A stretch of 64,000 bases of DNA from Pseudomonas sp. CC120222-01a (GTDB taxonomy: Bacteria > Pseudomonadota > Gammaproteobacteria > Pseudomonadales > Pseudomonadaceae), in NCBI RefSeq assembly GCF_003097235.1, contig NZ_QEQQ01000027.1, positions 1 to 64,000 on the forward strand, read 5' to 3'. Shown here in pieces: positions 40,904-49,079 of this stretch (positions within the stretch are counted from its first letter, which is position 1; each line of letters starts with the position of its first letter). A program made the translations under genes and the position numbers. The notes under the pieces are model-generated. The model worked only from the letters and a program-made list of their open reading frames with translations, was not told the DNA's origin and searched no databases.

Positions 40904-43666
40904 TCAGTGAGCTTCGTCCCAATTCGAACCAACACCTGCTTCGACCACCAGCGGAACATCCAGTTGCGCGGCGTTGCTCATGTGCGTGCGGATTTCATCT
41001 TTCACCTGGTCGACCAGGTCCTCACGTACTTCCAGTACCAGTTCGTCGTGCACCTGCAGGATCACCCGTGCATCCAGGCCGCTCTCGCTCAGCCAGTTGT
41101 CGACGTTTACCATGGCGCGCTTGATGATGTCGGCGGCGGTGCCCTGCATCGGCGCGTTGATCGCCGTGCGCTCGGCGCCTTTGCGCAGGGCCGGGTTCTT
41201 GGCGTTGATATCCGGCAGGTACAGACGGCGACCGAACAGGGTTTCGACGAAGCCTTGCTCGGCTGCCTGGGCGCGGGTGCGCTCCATGTAGGCCAGCACG
41301 CCCGGGTAGCGGGCGAAGTAGCGGTCGATGTAATCCTGCGACTGCTTGCGGTCGACGCCAATCTGCTTGGCCAGGCCGAACGCACTCATGCCGTAGATCA
41401 GGCCGAAGTTGATGGCCTTGGCGCTGCGGCGCTGGTCGGTGGTGACGTCTTCCAGCGCCACGCTGAACACTTCCGCTGCCGTCGCGCGGTGCACGTCCAG
41501 GTCGTTGCGGAAGGCATGCAGCAGGCCTTCGTCCTTGGCCAGGTGGGCCATGATGCGCAGTTCGATCTGCGAATAGTCCGCCGCCAGCAGCTTGTAGCCG
41601 GGGCTGGCAACGAAGGCCTGGCGAATGCGCCGACCCTCGGCGGTGCGGATCGGGATGTTCTGCAGGTTCGGGTCGCTGGACGACAGGCGCCCGGTAGCGG
41701 CCACGGCCTGCTGGTAGGAGGTGTGGATACGCCCGGTGCGCGGGTTGATCTGCCCTGGCAGCTTGTCGGTATAGGTGCTCTTGAGCTTGCTCAGGCTGCG
41801 GTACTGCATCAGTACCTCGGGCAGCGGGTAGCCCTGCTCGGCAAGTTCGTCGAGCACCGCTTCGGCGGTGGAGGGCTGGCCCTTGGCGGTCTTGCTCAGT
41901 ACCGGCATGCCCAGCTTGTCATAGAGGATCGCCCCAAGCTGCTTGGGCGAGCCGAGGTTGAACTCCTCACCGGCCAGCGCGTAGGCACGCTGCTCCAGTT
42001 CGGCCATCTTCACGCCCAGCTCTCCACTTTGCACCTGCAGCAGCGCGGCATCGACCAGCGCACCCTGGCGCTCGATCTTGGCCAGCACCGGCACCAGCGG
42101 CATCTCGATGTCCATCAACACCGGCTGCACGCTCGGCGTCTGCGCCAGGCGCGCCTGCAGCGCGTGGTGCAGGCGCAGGGTGATGTCGGCGTCTTCGGCG
42201 GCGTAAGGGCCAGCCTTGTCCAGGTTGATCTGGTTGAAGGTCAGCTGCTTGGCACCCTTGCCGGCGATGTCCTCGAAGGCGATGGTGGTGTGGTCGAGGT
42301 ACTTCAGCGCCAGGCTGTCCATGTCGTGACGGGTGGCGGTGGAATTGAGCACGTACGACTCGAGCATGGTGTCGTAGGCCACACCGCGCATCTCGATGGC
42401 CGGCGAGTTGTTGGCGAGGATATTGATGTCGTACTTGGCGTTCTGCCCGACCTTGGCCTTGGCCGGGTCTTCCAGCAGCGGTTTCAACGCCAGCAGCACG
42501 GCCTCGCGGTCCAGCTGGGCCGGGGCGCCTTCGTAGTCGTGGGCCAGCGGCACATAAGCCGCTTCATGGGGCTCGACGGCGAACGACAGGCCCACCAGCT
42601 GCGCCTGCTGGGCGTCCAGGCCGGTGGTTTCGGTGTCGAAGGCGAACAGCGGCGCCTGGCGCAGCTTTTCCAGCCAGGCGTCGAAACGGGCCTGGTCGAG
42701 GATGGTTTCGTATCTCGTCTCGACCTCGGCGGCCGGCTCGTCGATCACTGGGGCGACATCGTCGCCGGCCTTGCTCGCACCGCGCTGGGCATCACGCTGA
42801 ACTTCAGCGACCCAGCTCTTGAACTCCATTTCGCTGTACAGCGCCAGCAGCGCCTCACGGTCCGGTTCACCGCAAACCAGCGCCTCGACCTCGACATCCA
42901 GCGGTACGTCGCACTTGATGGTGGCCAGTTCGTAAGACAGGAACGCCGAGTCGCGGTGCTCTTCGAGTTTGGCCGGCAGGGTCTTGGCGCCGCGGATGGC
43001 CAGGGTCGGGACCTTGTCGAGGTTGGCGTAGAGGTCACTGAGGCCGCCGCCGATACCGGTCAACAGCCCGACCGCGGTTTTTTCACCGACGCCCGGCACG
43101 CCCGGGATGTTGTCGACCTTGTCACCCATGAGGGCGAGGAAGTCGATGATGTGTTCCGGGCCAACGCCAAACTTTTCGTGCACGCCGGCGACGTCCATCA
43201 CGCTGCCGGTCATGGTGTTGACCAGGGTCACGTGGCCGTCCACCAGCTGCGCCATGTCCTTGTCGCCGGTCGAGATGATCACCGGCCGGCCCTGGGTCGC
43301 GCTGCTGCGGGCGAGGGTGCCGATCACGTCATCGGCCTCGACGCCTTCAACGCACAGCAAGGGGTAGCCCAGCGCCCGGACGCTGGCGTGCAGCGGCTCG
43401 ACCTGCACCCGCAGGTCATCAGGCATGCTCGGGCGGTTGGCCTTGTACTCGGCGAACATGGCATCGCGGAAGGTCCCGCCCTTGGCGTCGAAGACCACGG
43501 CGAACAGGCTGTCGGGGTATTGCTTGCGCAGGCTCTTGAGCATGTTCAGCACACCCTTGACCGCGCCGGTCGGCATGCCCTTGGACGTGGTCAGCGGCGG
43601 CAGCGCATGGAAGGCGCGGTAGAGGTAGGAGGAACCGTCCACCAGGACGAGGGGCGCTTGGCTCAT
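40904..43666 (-). CDS. polA: DNA polymerase I
   Basis: A 920-residue DNA polymerase I for repair and Okazaki fragment processing. Domains: 5'-nuclease (1-290; VFDAKGGTFRD, ISTGDKDMAQLV, GVPGVGEKTA), 3'-5' exonuclease (about 315-500; FAFDTETTGLD) and polymerase (about 520-920). The last has motif A (LAADYSQIELRIMAHL), motif B (RRSAKAINFGLIYGMSAFGLA, divided) and motif C (LQVHDELVLE). All catalytic residues appear present. The ATG at 43666 is preferred to a TTG 12 nt upstream. Confidence 0.97.
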   Translation of the reverse strand: MSQAPLVLVDGSSYLYRAFHALPPLTTSKGMPTGAVKGVLNMLKSLRKQYPDSLFAVVFDAKGGTFRDAMFAEYKANRPSMPDDLRVQVEPLHASVRALGYPLLCVEGVEADDVIGTLARSSATQGRPVIISTGDKDMAQLVDGHVTLVNTMTGSVMDVAGVHEKFGVGPEHIIDFLALMGDKVDNIPGVPGVGEKTAVGLLTGIGGGLSDLYANLDKVPTLAIRGAKTLPAKLEEHRDSAFLSYELATIKCDVPLDVEVEALVCGEPDREALLALYSEMEFKSWVAEVQRDAQRGASKAGDDVAPVIDEPAAEVETRYETILDQARFDAWLEKLRQAPLFAFDTETTGLDAQQAQLVGLSFAVEPHEAAYVPLAHDYEGAPAQLDREAVLLALKPLLEDPAKAKVGQNAKYDINILANNSPAIEMRGVAYDTMLESYVLNSTATRHDMDSLALKYLDHTTIAFEDIAGKGAKQLTFNQINLDKAGPYAAEDADITLRLHHALQARLAQTPSVQPVLMDIEMPLVPVLAKIERQGALVDAALLQVQSGELGVKMAELEQRAYALAGEEFNLGSPKQLGAILYDKLGMPVLSKTAKGQPSTAEAVLDELAEQGYPLPEVLMQYRSLSKLKSTYTDKLPGQINPRTGRIHTSYQQAVAATGRLSSSDPNLQNIPIRTAEGRRIRQAFVASPGYKLLAADYSQIELRIMAHLAKDEGLLHAFRNDLDVHRATAAEVFSVALEDVTTDQRRSAKAINFGLIYGMSAFGLAKQIGVDRKQSQDYIDRYFARYPGVLAYMERTRAQAAEQGFVETLFGRRLYLPDINAKNPALRKGAERTAINAPMQGTAADIIKRAMVNVDNWLSESGLDARVILQVHDELVLEVREDLVDQVKDEIRTHMSNAAQLDVPLVVEAGVGSNWDEAH

Positions 43667-43740
43667 GAGCAGAATCAACCTTTTCGGCGGGTCCGGAGCT
43701 AGAATAGCCGGATCAATGACGACAAAGGGACTAGGTTATC

Positions 43741-44028
43741 ATGCGTACACTCAATCGCCTGTTACTGCTCGGCCTGTTGGCAACCATGCCGGTCGTCACC
43801 CTGGCGGCGGAAGACGCCCCCTCGGCCGATCCCGAGGTGACCATTCGCACGGAAGGCGATAAAACCATCCAGGAATACCGGCAGAACGGCTTCCTGTATG
43901 CGATCAAGATCACGCCGAAAAACGGCAAGCCGTATTTCCTGGTCCGCGCCGATGGCACCGATGCCAATTTCATTCGTTCCGACCAACCGGACATGCTGAT
44001 TCCGTCCTGGAAGATCTTCGAGTGGTAA
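43741..44028 (+). CDS. exported DUF2782 protein
   Basis: A 95-residue protein with a signal peptide (about 1-22, ending TLAAE). It has a small beta-rich domain (TIQEYRQNGFLYAIKITPKN, then YFLVRADG and IPSWKIFEW) matching DUF2782. Divergent from polA and upstream of thrB, a conserved Pseudomonas position. Function unknown; the downstream hairpins probably end its transcript. Confidence 0.87.
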   Translation: MRTLNRLLLLGLLATMPVVTLAAEDAPSADPEVTIRTEGDKTIQEYRQNGFLYAIKITPKNGKPYFLVRADGTDANFIRSDQPDMLIPSWKIFEW

Positions 44029-44057
44029 TCTGACGCGCGCACCGTTCACATCAACCC

Positions 44058-44079
44058 GGCACTTCCCGGCGGAAGTGCC
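44058..44079 (+). other. hairpin before thrB overlapping the terminator stem
   Basis: GGCACTTCC pairs with GGAAGTGCC around CGGC. Its 3' arm shares bases 44077-44079 with the terminator hairpin at 44077-44088, so the two cannot form at the same time. Confidence 0.55.
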
Positions 44080-44095
44080 CGTATGGGCATTTTTT
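44077..44095 (+). terminator. terminator-like hairpin just before thrB
   Basis: GCCC-GTAT-GGGC (extendable by one T:A pair) followed by ATTTTTT, ending only 5 nt before the thrB ATG. It may terminate the DUF2782 transcript or act as an attenuator of thrB. Confidence 0.6.
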
Positions 44096-44099
44096 CATC

Positions 44100-45050
44100 A
44101 TGTCAGTCTTCACCCCCGTGACCCGGCCTGAGCTGGAAACCTTTCTGGCGCCGTACGAGCTGGGCCGTCTGCTCGACTTTCAGGGCATTGCCGCCGGTAC
44201 CGAAAACAGCAACTTCTTCGTCAGCCTCGAACAGGGTGAGTTCGTCCTGACGCTGGTCGAGCGCGGTCCGGTCGAGGACATGCCGTTCTTCATCGACCTG
44301 CTCGACGTGCTGCACGATGCCGACATGCCGGTGCCCTACGCCCTGCGTGACCGTGACGGCAATGCCCTGCGCGAACTGTGCGGCAAGCCGGCCTTGCTGC
44401 AGCCGCGGCTGTCGGGCAAGCACATCAAGGCCCCGAACGCCCAGCACTGCGCCCAGGTTGGTGAACTGCTGGCGCACATTCACCTGGCCACCCGCGAACA
44501 TATCATCGAGCGCCGCACCGACCGCGGCCTGGACTGGATGCTGGCATCCGGTGCCGAACTGTTGCCGCGCCTGAGCGCCGAGCAGGCGACCCTGCTGCAA
44601 CCGGCGCTGGACGAGATCACCGCGCACAAGACGCAGATCCTGGCCTTGCCGCGTGCCAACCTGCACGCCGACCTGTTCCGTGACAACGTGATGTTCGAAG
44701 GTACCCACCTGACCGGTGTCATCGACTTCTACAACGCCTGCTCCGGGCCGATGCTGTATGACATCGCCATCACCGTTAACGACTGGTGCCTGGATGAACA
44801 CGGTGCTATCGATGTGCCGCGCGCTCAGGCATTGCTGGGAGCCTATGCGGCGCTGCGGCCGTTTACCGCTGCCGAAGCCGAGCTGTGGCCGGAGATGTTG
44901 CGGGTAGGCTGCGTGCGCTTCTGGCTGTCGCGCCTGATTGCAGCAGAGTCGTTTGCCGGGATGGATGTGATGATCCATGACCCGAGCGAGTTCGAGGTGC
45001 GCCTGGCGCAACGCCAGCAGGTGGCCTTGCACCTGCCGTTCGCCCTCTAG
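44100..45050 (+). CDS. thrB: homoserine kinase
   Basis: A 316-residue homoserine kinase of the aminoglycoside phosphotransferase-like class (distinct from GHMP ThrB of E. coli). It phosphorylates homoserine in threonine synthesis. Visible motifs: GTENSNFFVSLEQGEFVLTL (ATP-binding sheet), the catalytic loop NLHADLFRDNVMFEG with the catalytic Asp, and GVIDFYNACSGPMLYDIAI with the metal-binding Asp. The start at 44100 agrees with the family, although no clear ribosome binding site is seen because a terminator-like hairpin occupies the leader. Confidence 0.94.
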   Translation: MSVFTPVTRPELETFLAPYELGRLLDFQGIAAGTENSNFFVSLEQGEFVLTLVERGPVEDMPFFIDLLDVLHDADMPVPYALRDRDGNALRELCGKPALLQPRLSGKHIKAPNAQHCAQVGELLAHIHLATREHIIERRTDRGLDWMLASGAELLPRLSAEQATLLQPALDEITAHKTQILALPRANLHADLFRDNVMFEGTHLTGVIDFYNACSGPMLYDIAITVNDWCLDEHGAIDVPRAQALLGAYAALRPFTAAEAELWPEMLRVGCVRFWLSRLIAAESFAGMDVMIHDPSEFEVRLAQRQQVALHLPFAL

Positions 45051-45065
45051 ATCCTCTTCTGCTGC

Positions 45066-45128
45066 TTCGCGGGCACGCCCGCTCCCACAGGTTCACGCTA
45101 CCCCTGTAGGAGCGGGTTTACCCGCGAA
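45066..45128. repeat. REP pair, mixed family
   Basis: A short inverted pair between convergent thrB and znuA. The left copy is family B (TTCGCGGGC...CCCACAGG); the right copy begins CCTGTAGGAGCGGG and ends ACCCGCGAA, mixing features of both families. Confidence 0.85.
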
Positions 45129-45143
45129 GAGGCCAGAACAGGC

Positions 45144-46052
45144 TTACAGCTGTTCCAGGCACCCAGCCAGGTCACCACCGAGCTTCTCGAGCAGGCGCTC
45201 ATAGCCCTTGGCATCCACCGGGTCGGTTCCGCCCAAGGCATCCAGCTCCGCCAACCGCACCGGCAGCCCGGCCGTCAGTGTCTCGGCCAGGCGCGGGCGC
45301 AGCGGTGGCTCGCTGAACACACAGGTCTTGCCCACTTCCTGCAGGCGCTTGCGCATCGCGGCCACATGCTGCGCGCCCGGCTGCACCTCGGACGCCACAC
45401 TGAACACGCCAGTGTGCTGCAGGCCATAGGCCGACTCGAAGTAGTCGAATGCCTCGTGAAACACGAAGTAGGGCTTGTCGGCGATCCCGGCCACCCGCGC
45501 CTTGATCCGCGCATCCATGCCATCCAGGCGCTCGGTGAAGGCTTTCAGGTTGCTCTGGTAGCGCGCCGCATTGGCAGGGTCCGCCGCCGCCAGGTCAGCC
45601 GCCATCTTCGCCGCGATCACCCGGGCGTTGACCGACGACAGCCACAGGTGCGCATCCAGGCTGCCTGGGCGGTGATCGTGGTCATGGTCGTCCTGGTCCG
45701 CCTCCTCATGGGAATGGCTGTCCTCACCAAAGTGGCGCAGCTTCATGCCTGAAAGCGACTGCACGGCCACTGTCGGCTTGGTGCGGCTGCCCAGCACCCG
45801 CGGCAGGAAGTTCTCCATGTCCGGGCCGATCCAGTACAGCAGGTCGGCGTCGCCGACCTTGCGCACGTCGGACGGGCGCAGGGCGTAGTGGTGCGGCGAA
45901 GCGCCCGGTGGCAGCAGCACGTCAGGCTTGCCCGCGCCATCCTGCACGGCGGCGGCAATCTGCTGCAGGGGTTTGATACTGGTCAGCACGCGCACGTCGG
46001 CCTGCGCCGAACAGGCGATGAAAGCGACAAAAAGCACAAGGAATCGGGACAC
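45144..46052 (-). CDS. znuA: zinc ABC transporter substrate-binding protein
   Basis: A 302-residue periplasmic zinc-binding protein. The signal peptide ends near SAQA (residue 18). Zinc ligands are visible in GASPHHYALRPSD, DAHLWLSS, and FVFHEAFDYF, and a His/Asp-rich loop (HSHEEADQDDHDHDH) lies between, typical of ZnuA. The GTG at 46052 is chosen because it opens the signal peptide and leaves the Zur-box-like site upstream; an ATG at 46100 would place that operator inside the gene. Divergent from zur-znuC-znuB. Confidence 0.93.
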   Translation of the reverse strand: MSRFLVLFVAFIACSAQADVRVLTSIKPLQQIAAAVQDGAGKPDVLLPPGASPHHYALRPSDVRKVGDADLLYWIGPDMENFLPRVLGSRTKPTVAVQSLSGMKLRHFGEDSHSHEEADQDDHDHDHRPGSLDAHLWLSSVNARVIAAKMAADLAAADPANAARYQSNLKAFTERLDGMDARIKARVAGIADKPYFVFHEAFDYFESAYGLQHTGVFSVASEVQPGAQHVAAMRKRLQEVGKTCVFSEPPLRPRLAETLTAGLPVRLAELDALGGTDPVDAKGYERLLEKLGGDLAGCLEQL

Positions 46053-46079
46053 GATGAATACTCGACTCGTCAGAAACAG

Positions 46080-46092
46080 GTAACATAATAAC
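46080..46092. promoter_or_regulatory. Zur-box-like operator between znuA and zur
   Basis: GTAACATAATAAC, AT-rich with GTTAT/RTAAC-type half-sites, resembles the core of gammaproteobacterial Zur boxes but is imperfect. Its place between the divergent znuA and zur genes supports the role. Confidence 0.55.
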
Positions 46093-46118
46093 GTCTCCAT
46101 CCAGAACCGTCGCTGCCC

Positions 46119-46604
46119 ATGTCCATCACGCCGCTGGCTCACCGTCCCCACGATCATTCCCATTGCGTGCACAGCGCCTTGTCCGAAGCCGATGCCTTGT
46201 GCACGCGCCAGGGCCTGCGCCTGACCGCACTGCGCCGGCGTGTGCTGGAGCTGGTGTGGCAGAGCCACAAGCCGCTGGGCGCCTACGACATCCTTGCCGT
46301 ACTTAGCGAGCAGGACGGCCGCCGCGCCGCTCCACCGACCGTGTACCGTGCGCTGGACTTCCTGCTGGAAAACGGCCTGGTGCACCGCATCGCCTCACTC
46401 AACGCCTTCATCGGCTGTAGCCACCCGGAGCACGCGCACCAGGGCCAGTTCCTGATCTGCCGCGAATGCCACGTGGCCATCGAGTTGGAGCAGGACAGCA
46501 TCAGCGACGCCATCATCAACAGTGCCAAGGGCGTGGGTTTCAGCGTCGAAACCCAGACGGTGGAAATCGTCGGCCTGTGTGCCAACTGCCGGAGCGCAGC
46601 ATGA
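46119..46604 (+). CDS. zur: zinc uptake regulator Zur (Fur family)
   Basis: A 161-residue Fur-family repressor. The winged helix (RQGLRLTALRRRVLELV, PPTVYRALDFLLENGLVHRI) is followed by a dimerisation domain with the zinc site cysteines CREC and CANC and the histidine motif GCSHPEHAHQG. The CxxC pairs and lack of a Fur iron site support Zur. Its stop overlaps the znuC start by 4 nt (ATGA), so regulator and transporter are coupled. Confidence 0.94.
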   Translation: MSITPLAHRPHDHSHCVHSALSEADALCTRQGLRLTALRRRVLELVWQSHKPLGAYDILAVLSEQDGRRAAPPTVYRALDFLLENGLVHRIASLNAFIGCSHPEHAHQGQFLICRECHVAIELEQDSISDAIINSAKGVGFSVETQTVEIVGLCANCRSAA

Positions 46605-47374
46605 GCGACGCCCTGATCCGCCTGGAGCAGGTCGGCGTCAGCTTTGGTGGCGAAGCGGTGCTCGACAGCATCGACCTGTCGGTGGCGCCCGGCCAGATCG
46701 TCACCCTGATCGGCCCCAACGGTGCCGGCAAGACCACCCTGGTGCGCGCCGTGCTCGGGCTGCTCAAGCCACACCGCGGCAAGGTCTGGCGCAAGCCGAA
46801 GCTGCGTATCGGCTACATGCCGCAAAAGATCCAGGTGGACGCCACGCTGCCGCTGTCGGTACTGCGCTTCTTGCGCCTGGTGCCCGGGGTAGACCGCGCG
46901 GCTGCCTTGTCGGCACTGCAGGAAGTGGGTGCCGAACAGGTCATCGACAGCCCGATCCAGACCATTTCCGGTGGCGAGATGCAGCGCGTGCTGCTGGCCC
47001 GCGCGCTGCTGCGCGAGCCGCAGCTGCTGGTGCTCGACGAACCCGTGCAGGGTGTCGACGTGGTCGGCCAGACCGAGCTGTACAACCTGATCACCCGCCT
47101 GCGCGACCGCCACGGCTGCGGCGTGCTGATGGTCTCCCACGACCTGCACCTGGTGATGAGCGCCACCGACCAGGTGGTCTGCCTGAACCGTCACGTGTGC
47201 TGCTCGGGCCACCCCGAGCAGGTCAGCAACGACCCGGCCTTTGTCGAGCTGTTTGGCCAGAACGCCCCAAGCCTGGCTGTCTATCACCACCATCACGACC
47301 ACAGCCACGACCTGCACGGCTCGGTCGTCGCCCCTGGCGCCCATGTTCACGGAGAGCACTGCAAGCATGGCTGA
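46601..47374 (+). CDS. znuC: zinc ABC transporter ATP-binding protein
   Basis: A 257-residue ABC ATPase with Walker A GPNGAGKTTLV, signature ISGGEMQRVLLARALLREP and Walker B LLVLDEPVQGVDVVG. The C-terminus carries a histidine-rich tail (YHHHHDHSHDLHG), common in ZnuC and likely metal-binding. ATG at 46601 overlaps the zur stop. The end overlaps znuB by 8 nt. Confidence 0.95.
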   Translation: MSDALIRLEQVGVSFGGEAVLDSIDLSVAPGQIVTLIGPNGAGKTTLVRAVLGLLKPHRGKVWRKPKLRIGYMPQKIQVDATLPLSVLRFLRLVPGVDRAAALSALQEVGAEQVIDSPIQTISGGEMQRVLLARALLREPQLLVLDEPVQGVDVVGQTELYNLITRLRDRHGCGVLMVSHDLHLVMSATDQVVCLNRHVCCSGHPEQVSNDPAFVELFGQNAPSLAVYHHHHDHSHDLHGSVVAPGAHVHGEHCKHG

Positions 47375-48149
47375 TTTTCTTCTTTACGCCTTGCTTGCGG
47401 GTTTGTCCCTGGCAGTGGTAGCGGGCCCGCTTGGCTCGTTTGTGGTGTGGCGGCGCATGGCCTACTTCGGCGATACCTTGTCCCACGCCGCGCTGTTGGG
47501 CGTGGCCATGGGCTTCGTGCTGGATGTCAGCCCGGCCCTGGCAGTGACGGTGGGCTGCCTGCTGCTGGCGATCCTGCTGGTGACCTTGCAGCAACGCCAG
47601 CCGCTGGCCTCCGATACGCTGCTCGGCATTCTCGCCCCCAGCACCCTGTCGCTGGGCCTGGTGGTGCTGAGCTTCATGCATGATGTGCGCATCGACCTGA
47701 TGGCCTACCTGTTCGGCGACCTGCTGGCCATCAGCACCACCGACCTGGCGTGGATCCTGGGCGGCAGCGCGCTGGTCCTGCTGCTGCTCGCCGCGCTGTG
47801 GCGACCGTTGCTGGCCATCACCGTGCATGAAGAACTGGCCATGGTCGAAGGCCTGCCGGTAGCGGGTCTGCGCATGGCCCTGATGCTGCTGATTGCCGTG
47901 GTCATTGCCGTGGCCATGAAGATCGTCGGCGTGCTGCTGATCACCTCACTGCTGATCATTCCCGCCGCCGCGGCACAGCGCCACGCCCGCTCGCCAGAGC
48001 AGATGGCCCTGGGCGCCAGCCTGCTCGGCATTACCGCCGTATGCGGCGGCCTGGCCATGTCCTGGTTCAAGGACACCCCGGCCGGCCCATCGATCGTGGT
48101 CTGCGCGGCAGTGCTATTCTTGCTGAGCCTGGCCCTGCCAAAACGCTGA
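47367..48149 (+). CDS. znuB: zinc ABC transporter permease
   Basis: A 260-residue permease with about eight membrane helices of the ABC-3 (zinc/manganese) family. Typical segments are GPLGSFVVWRRMAYFGDTL, SHAALLGVAMG and KIVGVLLITSLLIIPAAAA. The start ATG at 47367 lies inside znuC. Final gene of the zur-znuC-znuB operon. Confidence 0.95.
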   Translation: MADFLLYALLAGLSLAVVAGPLGSFVVWRRMAYFGDTLSHAALLGVAMGFVLDVSPALAVTVGCLLLAILLVTLQQRQPLASDTLLGILAPSTLSLGLVVLSFMHDVRIDLMAYLFGDLLAISTTDLAWILGGSALVLLLLAALWRPLLAITVHEELAMVEGLPVAGLRMALMLLIAVVIAVAMKIVGVLLITSLLIIPAAAAQRHARSPEQMALGASLLGITAVCGGLAMSWFKDTPAGPSIVVCAAVLFLLSLALPKR

Positions 48150-48276
48150 AAACCGGGGTGCTCAGAGTTGCACCCTGCAACCTTTTCACCGGTAAAGGGT
48201 CTGTAAGACTTATTTTCGAGCGTGCGCACCTGGGTGTAGACTTGCTCGCTTTTTGCGCAAATAGAGAGTCGCAGGA

Positions 48277-48984
48277 ATGAAGCCGTTCGCATCCCGTTAT
48301 CTGCTTGTTGCCGCGTTTTCCCTGTTCCTGGCTGCGTGTTCCAGCGCGCCGGTAGAACAGGCCGATGCACCTGCCCAAGCCGATGCCTGGCAGCAGCTGC
48401 AACAGAGTATCGCCAGCAACGAGCTGGCCACCGCCGAAGACCAGCTGGCTGCACTGCAGACGCAGTCGCCAGATGACCCTCGCCTGGAGCAAAACCAGCG
48501 CCAGTTGGCCGAGGCCTACCTGAAACGCAGCCAGATCGTGCTGCAGAAGGGCGACGTCAATGCCGCCGCTACTGCGCTGGCCCGGGCCCGGGCGCTGATG
48601 CCGCAGGCACCGGCCGTAACCGGCGGCGACGCCGTGACCCAGGCGCGCAAGGCCGAGCTGGAAAAGGCAGAAGCGGCCTTGAAGGCGGCTGAGGCCAAGC
48701 CCCAGGCGCGGGTGATCGACCCGACGGCGCCGAGCACGGTGATTGCGCTAAAGACCACCGACATCCGGGCGATGCGTCGCCAGCTCGATGAGATTGCCAA
48801 GGACGTGGTCAATTACCAGTGTGACGTGGTGTTCCAGGTGCCGCGTACTCAGGATGCACCTTGGCTGAAGAACCTGCTGGAGAAGCGCGTGCACAAGCTC
48901 GACAGCGGGTTCCAGCTGAAGCAGAAGCATGAGATTCAACGGTCGATGCCCGCGCAGGTGGTATTGGTCCCGCATCAGCGTTGA
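48277..48984 (+). CDS. hypothetical lipoprotein
   Basis: A 235-residue protein with lipobox FLAACSS (Cys21). The mature part is largely helical and alanine/glutamine-rich with a TPR-like region (about 35-135: NELATAEDQLAALQ, GDVNAAATALARARALM). It ends in a conserved domain (VINYQCDVVFQVPRTQ-like, from NYQCDVVFQVP) containing one cysteine. It is conserved in position next to the znu and met loci in Pseudomonas; no function is known. The 127 bp before it carry its promoter. Confidence 0.8.
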   Translation: MKPFASRYLLVAAFSLFLAACSSAPVEQADAPAQADAWQQLQQSIASNELATAEDQLAALQTQSPDDPRLEQNQRQLAEAYLKRSQIVLQKGDVNAAATALARARALMPQAPAVTGGDAVTQARKAELEKAEAALKAAEAKPQARVIDPTAPSTVIALKTTDIRAMRRQLDEIAKDVVNYQCDVVFQVPRTQDAPWLKNLLEKRVHKLDSGFQLKQKHEIQRSMPAQVVLVPHQR

Positions 48985-48988
48985 AGCC

Positions 48989-49070
48989 TTCGCGGGCTTG
49001 CCCGCTCCCACAGGTACAGCGCCAGCCTCGAGGCTTGCATAGAACCTGTGGGAGCGGGCAAGCCCGCGAA
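48989..49070. repeat. REP pair, family B
   Basis: Inverted TTCGCGGGC...CCCACAGG and CCTGTGGG...CCCGCGAA copies between the convergent lipoprotein gene and katE. Confidence 0.9.
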
Positions 49071-49079
49071 GAGGCCCTA

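Noticed and set aside
40850..43702. 950-codon open frame opposite polA
   Set aside because: Shadow of polA caused by high third-position GC; no family resemblance, while polA has every expected domain.
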